Origin: a virus
Reading direction: 5' to 3' (one strand)
DNA length: 41,283 nt
IMG/VR virus record: IMGVR_UViG_3300009168_000070
Coordinates: 1 to 41,283 of that record
This document shows, in pieces, positions 1 through 6,065 of this stretch. Below the pieces are notes generated by a model. It had not been told where the DNA came from, ran no database searches, and saw only the letters and a list, made by a program, of their open reading frames with translations. The number at the start of each line of letters is the position of its first letter. The first letter of the stretch is position 1. Position numbers and translations under genes: made by a program.

Positions 1-41
1 CCCAAACCATATCAACTACTTATAAAATGTTCGGTTTTGGA

Positions 42-224
42 TCAGGTGTTATCAGTGCTTACGCTGGCTATATACAGCCTCGCATCTTCAGGTAGGTACT
101 GCATCAGATCATGATCTCGCAGGTAGGCGATCATTTGATCGATGGTGCATCGAATCGAGGATGTCTCGGTAGCCTCTTCATAGAGCTCGCGGATGGCAAT
201 CTCAATGCGCTTCATCTGGCCCAT
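42..224 (-). CDS. Small hypothetical protein (60 aa), last gene of leftward operon
   Basis: A 60-residue acidic protein I do not recognise. It looks mostly helical, with no Cys cluster and no hydrophobic segment. The start at 224 is supported by a GAGGAAGAG ribosome binding site lying inside the last codons of the upstream coiled-coil gene, whose stop is at 229. It is the promoter-distal gene of the leftward early operon. Below 42 there are only about 40 bases before the window edge. Coding is likely from the SD and the tight spacing. Function unknown. Confidence 0.6.
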   Translation of the reverse strand: MGQMKRIEIAIRELYEEATETSSIRCTIDQMIAYLRDHDLMQYLPEDARLYIASVSTDNT

Positions 225-228
225 GATG

Positions 229-1359
229 CTACTCTTCCTCGGTTATCGCCCGCGCGTCACAGCGGAAGCAGATGTCAAACGCTCCGTCTACCCTGCACTC
301 TATCCCTACGATCTCTCCCGCGCAATACCCATCTCGCGTGTAGAGCTTATCACCTGGTTCTGGCTTCATTGGTGGTGGGTCTCTGCTGATCTTGACTCTG
401 TTGCTCAGCTCCTTCCGCTGCCTGCCTATGCGCTTTTGCATGGCCTTGTGTTCGGCCTTGAGCTGTTTGATGGTCGCTCGCTCGGCTGCGATGTCGGCCT
501 TGAGGTATTCGATCTCTCTCCACTTTTTGTTTTCTAAATCCATTGAGGTTTTTTCTACAAAATCTTTGAAATATAGCCTTCCGGAAAACTGGGCGGGTAC
601 ATTTTTGCGAAACTCCTCGATCTCGCCCCTCAGCCGCTCATTCTCGGCCTTTAGCGCCTCGTTCTTTTTTCCACACTCCATAGCCTCTGACCACCATCGA
701 TCCTCATTGGCCCTGCTCTTGGACAGATCGGCCTTGAGCTTTTCTGCCTCATCCCTGAGCTGATTGTATTTCGCGCGACCATTATCGAGCGTTTTTTGCA
801 TATCATCAATGTAGATGTCGCGCTGCTTTAGAAATTGTTTCAGCCCTATGATCTCGCCAAGTGCTGCATTATCTGCCATCGGCATATTGATCTCGTCCTT
901 GAGCTGCTTGATCTCTTCGCTCAGCCGCTCATTCTCGGCTGTGAGTTCTGCGATACGTGTTCGCTTCTCTCCCAGCTCGATGTTCAGCCGCACAGCCTCA
1001 TCAATATGCCGCTTTGCCTCGAATCTGCTCGCTGCCAGGTCTTTCTTTGACCGGCTCATCTCTGACCTGATCCACGTGTTCTCGCTGCGAGATACCTGGA
1101 ATAACGCTTTGTAATCTGGCCCTGCCCGCAATTGAGATGCGATTACCGCTTCATATTCGGGTGTCTCCACCCCTGCCATCACATACCTGATAGCATCGCG
1201 CTTTTGCTTCTTCTCTTCCTCCTTCCGCTTCTCGCTGCACTCCGGACAGAAATGCTTTTTGTCTTGCAATGTCCAGTCCTTCGGCAAAATCACATCATCA
1301 TCGATCTCTTCATACGCGTTGCAGCATGCAGTCTCGCATTCAATAATTCGCCTGATCAT
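229..1359 (-). CDS. Coiled-coil protein with N-terminal zinc-binding-like cysteines (376 aa)
   Basis: Residues 1-45 carry C8, C12, C13 and a C38-P-E-C41 pair, the pattern of a small zinc ribbon. From about residue 50 to 320 the protein is rich in E, K, Q, R and L with heptad-like spacing, so a long coiled coil is expected. The last 45 residues form a separate small domain with four more cysteines. The start at 1359 has a GGAGGAG site and overlaps the upstream stop by 4 bp. The role is unknown. The shape suggests a structural or DNA-associated phage protein that may oligomerise. No enzyme motif is visible. Confidence 0.75.
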   Translation of the reverse strand: MIRRIIECETACCNAYEEIDDDVILPKDWTLQDKKHFCPECSEKRKEEEKKQKRDAIRYVMAGVETPEYEAVIASQLRAGPDYKALFQVSRSENTWIRSEMSRSKKDLAASRFEAKRHIDEAVRLNIELGEKRTRIAELTAENERLSEEIKQLKDEINMPMADNAALGEIIGLKQFLKQRDIYIDDMQKTLDNGRAKYNQLRDEAEKLKADLSKSRANEDRWWSEAMECGKKNEALKAENERLRGEIEEFRKNVPAQFSGRLYFKDFVEKTSMDLENKKWREIEYLKADIAAERATIKQLKAEHKAMQKRIGRQRKELSNRVKISRDPPPMKPEPGDKLYTRDGYCAGEIVGIECRVDGAFDICFRCDARAITEEE

Positions 1360-1934
1360 GTCTCCTCCTTCATCACGTAAAACGCCCTATCGTATTTGAG
1401 CCTGTTCAAACGCCGCAAGCCCTCCTTGCCACCGCGCTCGAATAAGGCCTTGGTTGATTTACGCTGTAGCCAGCCCAGTGCCTTTCGGAGTGTGGCCTTG
1501 TTGCCGAGCTCCTTGACCGCGCCATGCTCAATCGCGGCAAGACGGTAGTCGCTATGAGCCTGCTCCTCGCTGATGCCCGCCACCGCTGCGAGGTCGCAAA
1601 GATGCCGGTCCCACCACTGAGCGTGCAAGCGGTCGCTATCCCGGCCTCCGTACCAGCGTGTCATGAACTTGGCGATTGCCATAGCCGATCTCCGGCGCTG
1701 CTGGAGCGGGTCGAGGTCGAGCCACAGGCACACGTCCAAGAAGCGCTCGGACCCGCGCAAGAAATACCAGGCTGTGTCGTGGTCCTGCTGATATGTGCTG
1801 CCATGCTGGGTGAAGGCAGCGCAATCATGCTCGGCCTGGTCTATCACGGCCTTCCAGAGCCGGCGCTCTGGCTCTTCGCGGTCCGGCTCTACATTCGGAA
1901 GCTCGGACAGGATGGTTTGGTGTGTTGTGGTCAC
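1356..1934 (-). CDS. Conserved phage-type hypothetical protein (192 aa)
   Basis: The likely start is GTG at 1934, overlapping the upstream lipoprotein stop as GTGA, with a G-rich site just before it. The first half contains a Trp/Phe-rich helix (AWYFLRGSERFLDVCLWLDL) of a kind common in uncharacterised phage proteins. The second half is basic and helical with a possible helix-turn-helix (KALGWLQRKSTKALFERGG). It may bind nucleic acid, but I see no catalytic motif and do not assign a function. It is followed with 4-bp overlap by the coiled-coil gene. Confidence 0.7.
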   Translation of the reverse strand: MTTTHQTILSELPNVEPDREEPERRLWKAVIDQAEHDCAAFTQHGSTYQQDHDTAWYFLRGSERFLDVCLWLDLDPLQQRRRSAMAIAKFMTRWYGGRDSDRLHAQWWDRHLCDLAAVAGISEEQAHSDYRLAAIEHGAVKELGNKATLRKALGWLQRKSTKALFERGGKEGLRRLNRLKYDRAFYVMKEET

Positions 1935-2389
1935 GGCCTGTCCCCCATGCGCACGACGGATGTCCCCGAGTAGTCATGACCTCGGCCCACAATCACGTTG
2001 TGCGAGCCTGTGCGGTCGCAGTACTCTGAATCAGCGTCGTAGGGGAGCTCATTATAGCCGACCAGGATGTTGCCGAGGCCATTGCCGGTCGAATCGGTTC
2101 GACCAAGACCATTGCGGAGCTGCAAGTTGACGCCATCAAAAACGATGGTGTCGCCGTTGACATGGGTCACCTCGAAAAATGCTTCGATCGAGGTCTGATA
2201 CTGCTCGTAGACGGTCATACGTGAGCGCAACATCGACACCTGATTCTGTAGGTCAGACACCTGCCGCATGAGGTCGATCACCTTCTCCCGCGTGACTGCC
2301 TCTGACTCTGTGAGCCTGGTGTCGTCATAACCCGGCGCCACCTCGCATGCGACTAACATCATTACCACTACTACGATAACTGATTTCAT
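1931..2389 (-). CDS. Predicted lipoprotein with coiled coil and surface-repeat motif (152 aa)
   Basis: The N-terminus is a short hydrophobic signal ending in the lipobox L-V-A-C, with the lipidated cysteine at residue 15. Residues about 25-70 are helical (coiled coil). The C-terminal part has a Gly/Asn-rich motif, GNGLGNILVGYNE followed by TGSHNVIVGRGHDYS, which resembles beta-solenoid surface proteins that I associate with deltaproteobacteria. The start at 2389 has a perfect AAGGAGGA site. A lipoprotein in an early operon suggests surface modification or superinfection exclusion; this is inference. The motif occurs only once, so the protein may be a short form of a longer family. The upstream space holds the pentamer array. 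Confidence 0.75.
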   Translation of the reverse strand: MKSVIVVVVMMLVACEVAPGYDDTRLTESEAVTREKVIDLMRQVSDLQNQVSMLRSRMTVYEQYQTSIEAFFEVTHVNGDTIVFDGVNLQLRNGLGRTDSTGNGLGNILVGYNELPYDADSEYCDRTGSHNVIVGRGHDYSGTSVVRMGDRP

Positions 2390-2410
2390 GATGTCCTCCT
2401 TGGTTGAAAT

Positions 2411-2570
2411 GCCTGCCTCTCCTCACCTCGCCATCCATTCCATGCCTCGCCTGGCCTTGCCTGCCTTGCCATGTTTCTGCCTCGCGCATCCTAGCCTAGC
2501 CTGCCAATCCCAGCCTCGCCGGGCCGCGCCTGGCCCGTCCTGTCCCCGCCCCGCCCGTCCTCGCCTGCCG
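2411..2570 (-). repeat. Degenerate 5-bp-period GC-rich array I (GGNNN on the transcribed strand)
   Basis: The plus strand reads as successive pentamers NNNCC (for example tcgcc gggcc gcgcc tggcc). The CC dinucleotide stays in 5-bp register for most of 160 bp while the other three bases vary; a few 4-bp units break the register. It fills the space between the stop of the gene ending at 2575 and the SD of the lipoprotein gene. It is not a CRISPR array (no constant repeat) and not coding. A transcript would be a GG-rich RNA with 5-nt spacing. Function unknown. Confidence 0.8.
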
Positions 2571-2574
2571 CTTC

Positions 2575-3165
2575 TCAGTTGCTTGCCCGTAATGCATTAT
2601 TGCACGTGTTCAGCGCTTCGATTGCGATTGCCAGTGACGCCAATCGATCCGGCTTGTGCGTATCGCCGGCCAATCGCTTCAGGTGTTCGATGTCACGCCG
2701 GAACGCCTCAATCGAGGCTTGGTATTTGAGCAGCGCTTCCACATACTTGTCTTCTTGCGACACAACCTGATTCGGTGTCTCGAATGCCGATGACGACTCT
2801 ACCTTGATGTGAGTCAGCACTCCTTTTTTCGGCTCTTCCTCGGTCAGGATGCGGACCGACACAATGAGCTGCCCAGCCTGGTTGATGCGGTACTTTTCGG
2901 CGGCCTTGCTGTCGTCCCACTCGAACGCGCAGTGCAGTGGCGCGCTTTCCTCTCTCGACTCTTCGAGAAGGAGACGTCCCGTAAGCTTACCGTGCTTCGC
3001 CTTGACCCGCTCGGTCTCTTCTACCACCATTTCCGGGGTGATGCCTTGCGGTGCCCTGAATCCATCGCGGAAAATGTACTCTCCAATCCGCCTCCGCATG
3101 GCTGCTACCTGTGGATGATCTCGCAAATGCCCCTTCTTGCTGTTTCGCTTTTGCACTGTCGCCAT
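2575..3165 (-). CDS. Conserved phage-type hypothetical protein flanked by pentamer arrays (196 aa)
   Basis: A basic N-terminus (NSKKGHLRDHPQVAAMRRRI) is followed by a central segment HCAFEWDDSKAAEKYRINQA and a helical C-terminus (about residues 135-190). The central segment is a motif I associate with unassigned phage early proteins. The start at 3165 has an AAAGGAGGG site. It stands apart from its neighbours, with a 185-bp and a 200-bp gap on either side, both filled with the GG-rich pentamer repeat. That makes it look like a separately inserted cassette. No catalytic residues are recognisable. Possible nucleic-acid role only by context. Confidence 0.75.
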   Translation of the reverse strand: MATVQKRNSKKGHLRDHPQVAAMRRRIGEYIFRDGFRAPQGITPEMVVEETERVKAKHGKLTGRLLLEESREESAPLHCAFEWDDSKAAEKYRINQAGQLIVSVRILTEEEPKKGVLTHIKVESSSAFETPNQVVSQEDKYVEALLKYQASIEAFRRDIEHLKRLAGDTHKPDRLASLAIAIEALNTCNNALRASN

Positions 3166-3191
3166 GATGCCCTCCTTTGAAAGTTGTTAAG

Positions 3192-3364
3192 AAGCCTGCC
3201 GTGCCGCGCCGGTCCACGCCGAGCCACGCCTGTCCCCGCCCTGCCTGCCTCGCCTCTCCTCTCCGCGCCTGTCCCCGCCCTGCCTGCCTCGCCTCTCCTC
3301 TCCGCGCCCTCCTCTCCGGGCCGGGCCGGGCCTTGCCTCGCCAAGCCAGGCCTGCCTTGCCTCT
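3192..3364 (-). repeat. Degenerate 5-bp-period GC-rich array II, with a 39-bp tandem duplication
   Basis: Same design as the array at 2411-2570: pentamers NNNCC on the plus strand (GGNNN on the transcribed strand), in register over about 170 bp with occasional 4-bp slips. Inside it, 3231-3269 and 3270-3308 are identical 39-bp copies, showing recent slippage or unequal exchange. It lies between the stop of the gene at 3370 and the SD of the gene starting at 3165. Confidence 0.85.
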
Positions 3365-3369
3365 CGATG

Positions 3370-4008
3370 TTACTCCGATACCAGCTTGAACGTGCCCCAG
3401 CCTAAGCCGGCGCTGCTCTTGCTATCGGGCCTGCCCTCGCCAATGCCGACCTGCATGCCGACCCGAAGCATGAGGTTGGTTACATCTGCAACCGTGAACT
3501 GATCCGAATCGTACTGCACCCGGATCTCCGCGTCCCAATGCCGCCACATCGGACGGATACGGATATCAGCCACGCCAGTAGCATTGCGCGTTGCCATCTC
3601 GATCTTTTCCGGCACGCCATTGAACTTGACAAGGGGGATGCCATCAACGCGGTCCACACCATCGGCAGCCACGAAAACCGACATTTTGGCGATGGTCATC
3701 TTGTAGCCTACCAGCCGGCAGGCCGATATCATCGCATTCCGAAAGGCACTTGCTGGAATGCCCTGCCAGCCCTCCTCGCTGATGTGCTTCGCCTGCTCGT
3801 AATCGTCATCAAAATTTCGAGGGTCTTTCTTTTTCCCCTTTGAAGCCACCGATCCAGCCTCGTGCTTGGCGTGCATCGCCTGCATGGCCTTGGCTGAAAA
3901 TCGAGCCTGCACCATGGGTGCAGTGCCCTCGATCTTGAATCTGACCGTTTCGATTTTCGGTGGCGAAATCGCCACCTGATCTAGCACCACTGTTTTTTTT
4001 GCAACCAT
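3370..4008 (-). CDS. Conserved phage early protein (212 aa), function unknown
   Basis: I recognise this only as a conserved phage early protein. Conserved-looking blocks are GWQGIPASAFRNAMISACRL, a middle segment RNATGVADIRIRPMWRHW, and a C-terminal Gly-rich block VGIGEGRPDSKSSAGLGWG. The last looks like a phosphate- or nucleic-acid-binding loop, but no Walker motif is present. The start at 4008 follows a GGGAG site and a good promoter at 4050-4079 with an inverted repeat between promoter and start. It may therefore head its own transcription unit for genes down to 42. A nucleic-acid-binding role would fit but is unproven. Confidence 0.75.
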   Translation of the reverse strand: MVAKKTVVLDQVAISPPKIETVRFKIEGTAPMVQARFSAKAMQAMHAKHEAGSVASKGKKKDPRNFDDDYEQAKHISEEGWQGIPASAFRNAMISACRLVGYKMTIAKMSVFVAADGVDRVDGIPLVKFNGVPEKIEMATRNATGVADIRIRPMWRHWDAEIRVQYDSDQFTVADVTNLMLRVGMQVGIGEGRPDSKSSAGLGWGTFKLVSE

Positions 4009-4027
4009 CTTTAACTCCCGGTTATTC

Positions 4028-4043
4028 GAGGCATCATCGCCTC
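4028..4043. promoter_or_regulatory. Inverted repeat, operator-like (GAGGC-N6-GCCTC)
   Basis: A 16-bp perfect dyad with 5-bp arms lies 6 bp downstream of the predicted -10 box and 19 bp upstream of the ATG at 4008. The position suits a repressor site or a 5'-UTR hairpin. I did not find a second copy at the other predicted promoters. Confidence 0.4.
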
Positions 4044-4049
4044 AAATAA

Positions 4050-4079
4050 ATGCTACTACTGTGAAAGAGCATTTGTCAA
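4050..4079 (-). promoter_or_regulatory. Sigma70-type promoter for the distal leftward genes
   Basis: On the minus strand TTGACA (4079-4074, 6/6) is followed after 18 bp by TAGCAT (4055-4050, 4/6). It reads into the gene starting at 4008. The -35 box overlaps the stop codon of the small reading frame 4076-4165. Confidence 0.55.
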
Positions 4080-4165
4080 GTGCTTTTTTCGTCGTTGGCG
4101 TCCATCGATAAATGCATGGCGCAGGAAATATACAATCTCCGTGCTCTCCATCCGCATATGTTCAT
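4076..4165 (-). CDS. Possible 29-aa small protein
   Basis: An ATG at 4165 follows a very strong GAGGAGGA site at good spacing and opens a 29-codon frame (starting MNICGWRARRLYISC) that ends in TGA at 4076. It sits in an otherwise empty gap of 186 bp in the operon. The stop codon is embedded in the -35 box of the next promoter. The peptide has no recognisable domain. It may be a real microprotein or a leader peptide that couples translation to transcription of the next gene. Confidence 0.4.
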   Translation of the reverse strand: MNICGWRARRLYISCAMHLSMDANDEKST

Positions 4166-4194
4166 GTCAATTTCCTCCTCTGTTGCGTTTTCGG

Positions 4195-4485
4195 TTACAG
4201 GTCAATGGTTACCTGCGTGTTTGTCACCCGTTCTCGGTACTGCACGAACCTCTCTTTGAGCTTTTGCCTTTTCTCTTCACTCATTGGCTGCTTCGGTGTC
4301 CGATACGGGTTCTTCCCCAGTCGGAATGGGTAGAGTGGGCACCGTGGATCGGTACAGGTCTTCACCATCTCACTCGACCCCCCGCAACAGTCGAGACATT
4401 GACCGCGAATTGCCCGCAACGGACTTTTAATCGTGATCTTCTCCGAGGGTCGCTGTTCTGTTTCTTTTTTGGCCTTGTCTACCAT
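4195..4485 (-). CDS. Cys-rich zinc-binding phage protein (96 aa)
   Basis: Residues about 20-60 contain the conserved block AIRGQCLDCCGGSSEMVKTC followed by a CPLYPFR-type segment, the signature of a family of small phage proteins with a C-x2-C-C ... C ... C zinc site. The remainder is a basic helical tail (SEEKRQKLKERFVQYRERV). The start at 4485 has CGGAGG at 8-bp spacing, lying over the stop of the preceding 35-codon frame. Family members sit among phage replication and recombination genes, as here beside RusA. A nucleic-acid-binding role is likely but unproven. Confidence 0.8.
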   Translation of the reverse strand: MVDKAKKETEQRPSEKITIKSPLRAIRGQCLDCCGGSSEMVKTCTDPRCPLYPFRLGKNPYRTPKQPMSEEKRQKLKERFVQYRERVTNTQVTIDL

Positions 4486-4491
4486 GGGTGT

Positions 4492-4599
4492 TTACCTCCG
4501 GGAATCGATTATCTTGCTTGGGTTAATGGTTCTATATACCCACAGGCGCGATCGTTCGTCCTGGATCGCTGGACCCTGGTAAAATACGTGCTTGGTCAC
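4492..4599 (-). CDS. Possible 35-aa small protein overlapping the rusA stop
   Basis: A GTG at 4599 overlaps the RusA stop as GTGA, the same junction type used throughout this operon. It opens a 35-codon frame (starting MTKHVFYQGPAIQDERSR) ending in TAA at 4492, where the SD of the next gene begins. It fills the only gap between rusA and the Cys-rich gene. Composition looks protein-like (aromatic and charged residues well spread). No domain can be named. Confidence 0.45.
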   Translation of the reverse strand: MTKHVFYQGPAIQDERSRLWVYRTINPSKIIDSRR

Positions 4600-5084
4600 G
4601 GTATCAAAATTTCACCCAAGTATTCCGACCTCCGAGTGGTGTTGTTGTACGCTATGCGAAGCAACTCTTCTGCGTATTCCCCGATCTTCTCGCAGATCCT
4701 GATCTCTACCCCCACAGGGTGGTCGTCTGCGTACCACTTCCCCCCGCATCTGCCCACGCATTGACAGTCATCGCGGTAGACTATCCCCGTCATCGCGTCG
4801 TAGACGGCTCGGAGCAGCTTGTCATCATCTGGCGCCGTGATCGGGTACGGCCGCTTCGCGCGTTTCACGGATTTTGGTCGTGGCAGATAGAAATCTACCA
4901 CGATCCAGACCGGGCCATCAACAGGAGGCCTACCTCCCATGGCTGATTTCGCGGCATAGCTCACCGCGTCCTGCCATGGCCGGGTCTCCGAGCTGTCGTT
5001 GATCATGCGAGCATGCTTGCCGCACCTAATCGTCCGCATGCTCCCCTTGGGAGCCGGGATACCTACCACTGAAAATGTGATCAT
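4596..5084 (-). CDS. rusA: RusA-family Holliday junction resolvase (162 aa)
   Basis: RusA enzymes cut four-way DNA junctions as dimers, resolving recombination and replication intermediates before packaging. The family hallmark is visible: an acidic cluster P-D86-D87-D88-K89, then D96 in the AVYDAMTGIVY helix, D105-D106 after it, and K116 in GGKWYA. This matches the catalytic Asp/Lys arrangement of RusA. The N-terminal strand FSVVGIPAPKGSMR is also typical. Length is slightly above the 120 residues of E. coli RusA because of a C-terminal extension. It overlaps its upstream neighbour by 4 bp. It probably works with the annealing protein and SbcCD encoded on the other operon. Confidence 0.93.
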   Translation of the reverse strand: MITFSVVGIPAPKGSMRTIRCGKHARMINDSSETRPWQDAVSYAAKSAMGGRPPVDGPVWIVVDFYLPRPKSVKRAKRPYPITAPDDDKLLRAVYDAMTGIVYRDDCQCVGRCGGKWYADDHPVGVEIRICEKIGEYAEELLRIAYNNTTRRSEYLGEILIP

Positions 5085-5284
5085 GTCCCCTCCTTCGGCC
5101 CGGTGCAGGGCAGCGGATGATAACGAAGCGGTGTGTCGAATTTATCCCCCGGCATCTCATAGTTGTAGACGGCCCAACCCGTCCCGAAATCGATCAGATG
5201 TCTGATAATTCCGCAGTGCTCACATGTGCCGTGGTACACCTTCCCCTCCGGCCGCCACTTGTGCTTGAATTTTTTGTCGCTCAT
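5081..5284 (-). CDS. Small zinc-ribbon-like protein (67 aa)
   Basis: The start is taken at 5284 (MSDKKFKHKW) because an AAGGAGGGG site lies directly before it and it overlaps the upstream stop as ATGA. A longer form from 5305 is less likely. It carries C-E-H-C-G with a following His, and a later Cys near the C-terminus, the pattern of a short zinc finger. The segment KFKHKWRPEGKVYHGTCEHC suggests a basic face. Likely nucleic-acid binding. Specific role unknown. Confidence 0.7.
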   Translation of the reverse strand: MSDKKFKHKWRPEGKVYHGTCEHCGIIRHLIDFGTGWAVYNYEMPGDKFDTPLRYHPLPCTGPKEGT

Positions 5285-5544
5285 AGCCCCTCCTTGTCGA
5301 GCCATTGCATAAGCTCGCTTTCGTTGAAAGACACAAGCAGCCCAAGGCGTGAGCGATCCAGCACGACGCCAAGCGGACTGCCTCGCCCTGCCAAATACGC
5401 ACGCATGCCGCGCTTACCGCGCCTGCCAGGAAGTATCAGATCGACCCGACCAAACAGGCCGAAACAGCTTTCTCGCAAATTGTCCCAGCCAACGTATTTT
5501 GGGACGACAATCAGGTTTTCGCACAATCTTTTCGGCTCTATCAT
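5281..5544 (-). CDS. Hypothetical protein (87 aa)
   Basis: Good SD (GGGAGGGG) before the ATG at 5544, with ATGA overlaps at both ends. It is a compact alpha/beta-looking protein with a glycine/arginine-rich centre (LILPGRRGKRGMRAYLAGRG). No family is recognised. It lies between the putative helicase loader and the zinc-ribbon gene. Confidence 0.65.
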   Translation of the reverse strand: MIEPKRLCENLIVVPKYVGWDNLRESCFGLFGRVDLILPGRRGKRGMRAYLAGRGSPLGVVLDRSRLGLLVSFNESELMQWLDKEGL

Positions 5545-6065
5545 TCGCCCCTCCCTGTCGCATCGGCGTAGCTCGTCGGGCCACTGTAGCCGGCGAGATC
5601 CGCGATTGTTTGTGGTAGCTGCTCTGGCTGGCTTTCGAGTAGGTAATCGCCGTAAGCCTGCACCGTCGCTGTTTCCGGGTCGAACCCGGACCGGATGTGC
5701 TGATCGGTAAGCACGTCGACCCGATACCGAGCCTCTTGTGACAACGAGCGCATCTTCTCGAGGATGTCCCTGTACCAGATGTGATGGGCAAGCTGTACCG
5801 GGCCTTGCGGCCTGTACTCTTGCTGATCGTAAGTCTGCACCGGCTTACTTGAATCACACACCATAACCCTGAAATCGTGTGGCGACGGGCATTTGTCGAG
5901 CTGCCTCACCGCTCGCACTACTGCGGCCTCGATTTTATCTATCGGCAGGTCTTCGAGCGCCATCAAATACGGCCGCCGCATTTCTGGCTTGACAATGTTA
6001 GACCAGCCATACTTGAGATCGTCGATAGCCTGCTCAAAACGCTTCATGTCGGTATTCTTATCCAT
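5541..6065 (-). CDS. Putative replicative helicase loader (174 aa)
   Basis: The N-terminal 75 residues (LKYGWSNIVKPEMRRPYLMA, then LEDLPIDKIEAAVVRAVRQL and PSPHDFRVM) match the pattern of small helical phage proteins that deliver helicase to the origin, such as the G39P-like loaders. These share the features short helix bundle, hydrophobic D-L-P, and CPSP/FFP-type turn before the last helix. The C-terminal half is polar and probably flexible. It directly follows the initiator gene (they share one base at 6065), the usual place for a lambda P-like partner. No ATPase motif is present, so it would be a loader without ATPase. Family call is inference. Confidence 0.55.
   Translation of the reverse strand: MDKNTDMKRFEQAIDDLKYGWSNIVKPEMRRPYLMALEDLPIDKIEAAVVRAVRQLDKCPSPHDFRVMVCDSSKPVQTYDQQEYRPQGPVQLAHHIWYRDILEKMRSLSQEARYRVDVLTDQHIRSGFDPETATVQAYGDYLLESQPEQLPQTIADLAGYSGPTSYADATGRGE

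Noticed and set aside
1-41. Terminator made of cccaaacc and ggttttgg near the window start
   Set aside because: Arms pair only imperfectly, loop is long, and no T-run follows before the window edge.
3105-3344. Long minus-strand frame with a 13-residue repeat AERRGEAGRAGTG
   Set aside because: It is only the translation of the 39-bp tandem repeat in the pentamer array; all frames stay open there because the array is G/C-rich without stops.
2411-3364. CRISPR array
   Set aside because: No constant repeat with unique spacers, no cas genes; the period is 5 bp.
5414-5857. 147-codon minus-strand frame overlapping the putative helicase loader
   Set aside because: Arg/Ser-rich shadow in another frame with no ribosome site; neighbours on either side are joined by ATGA without it.
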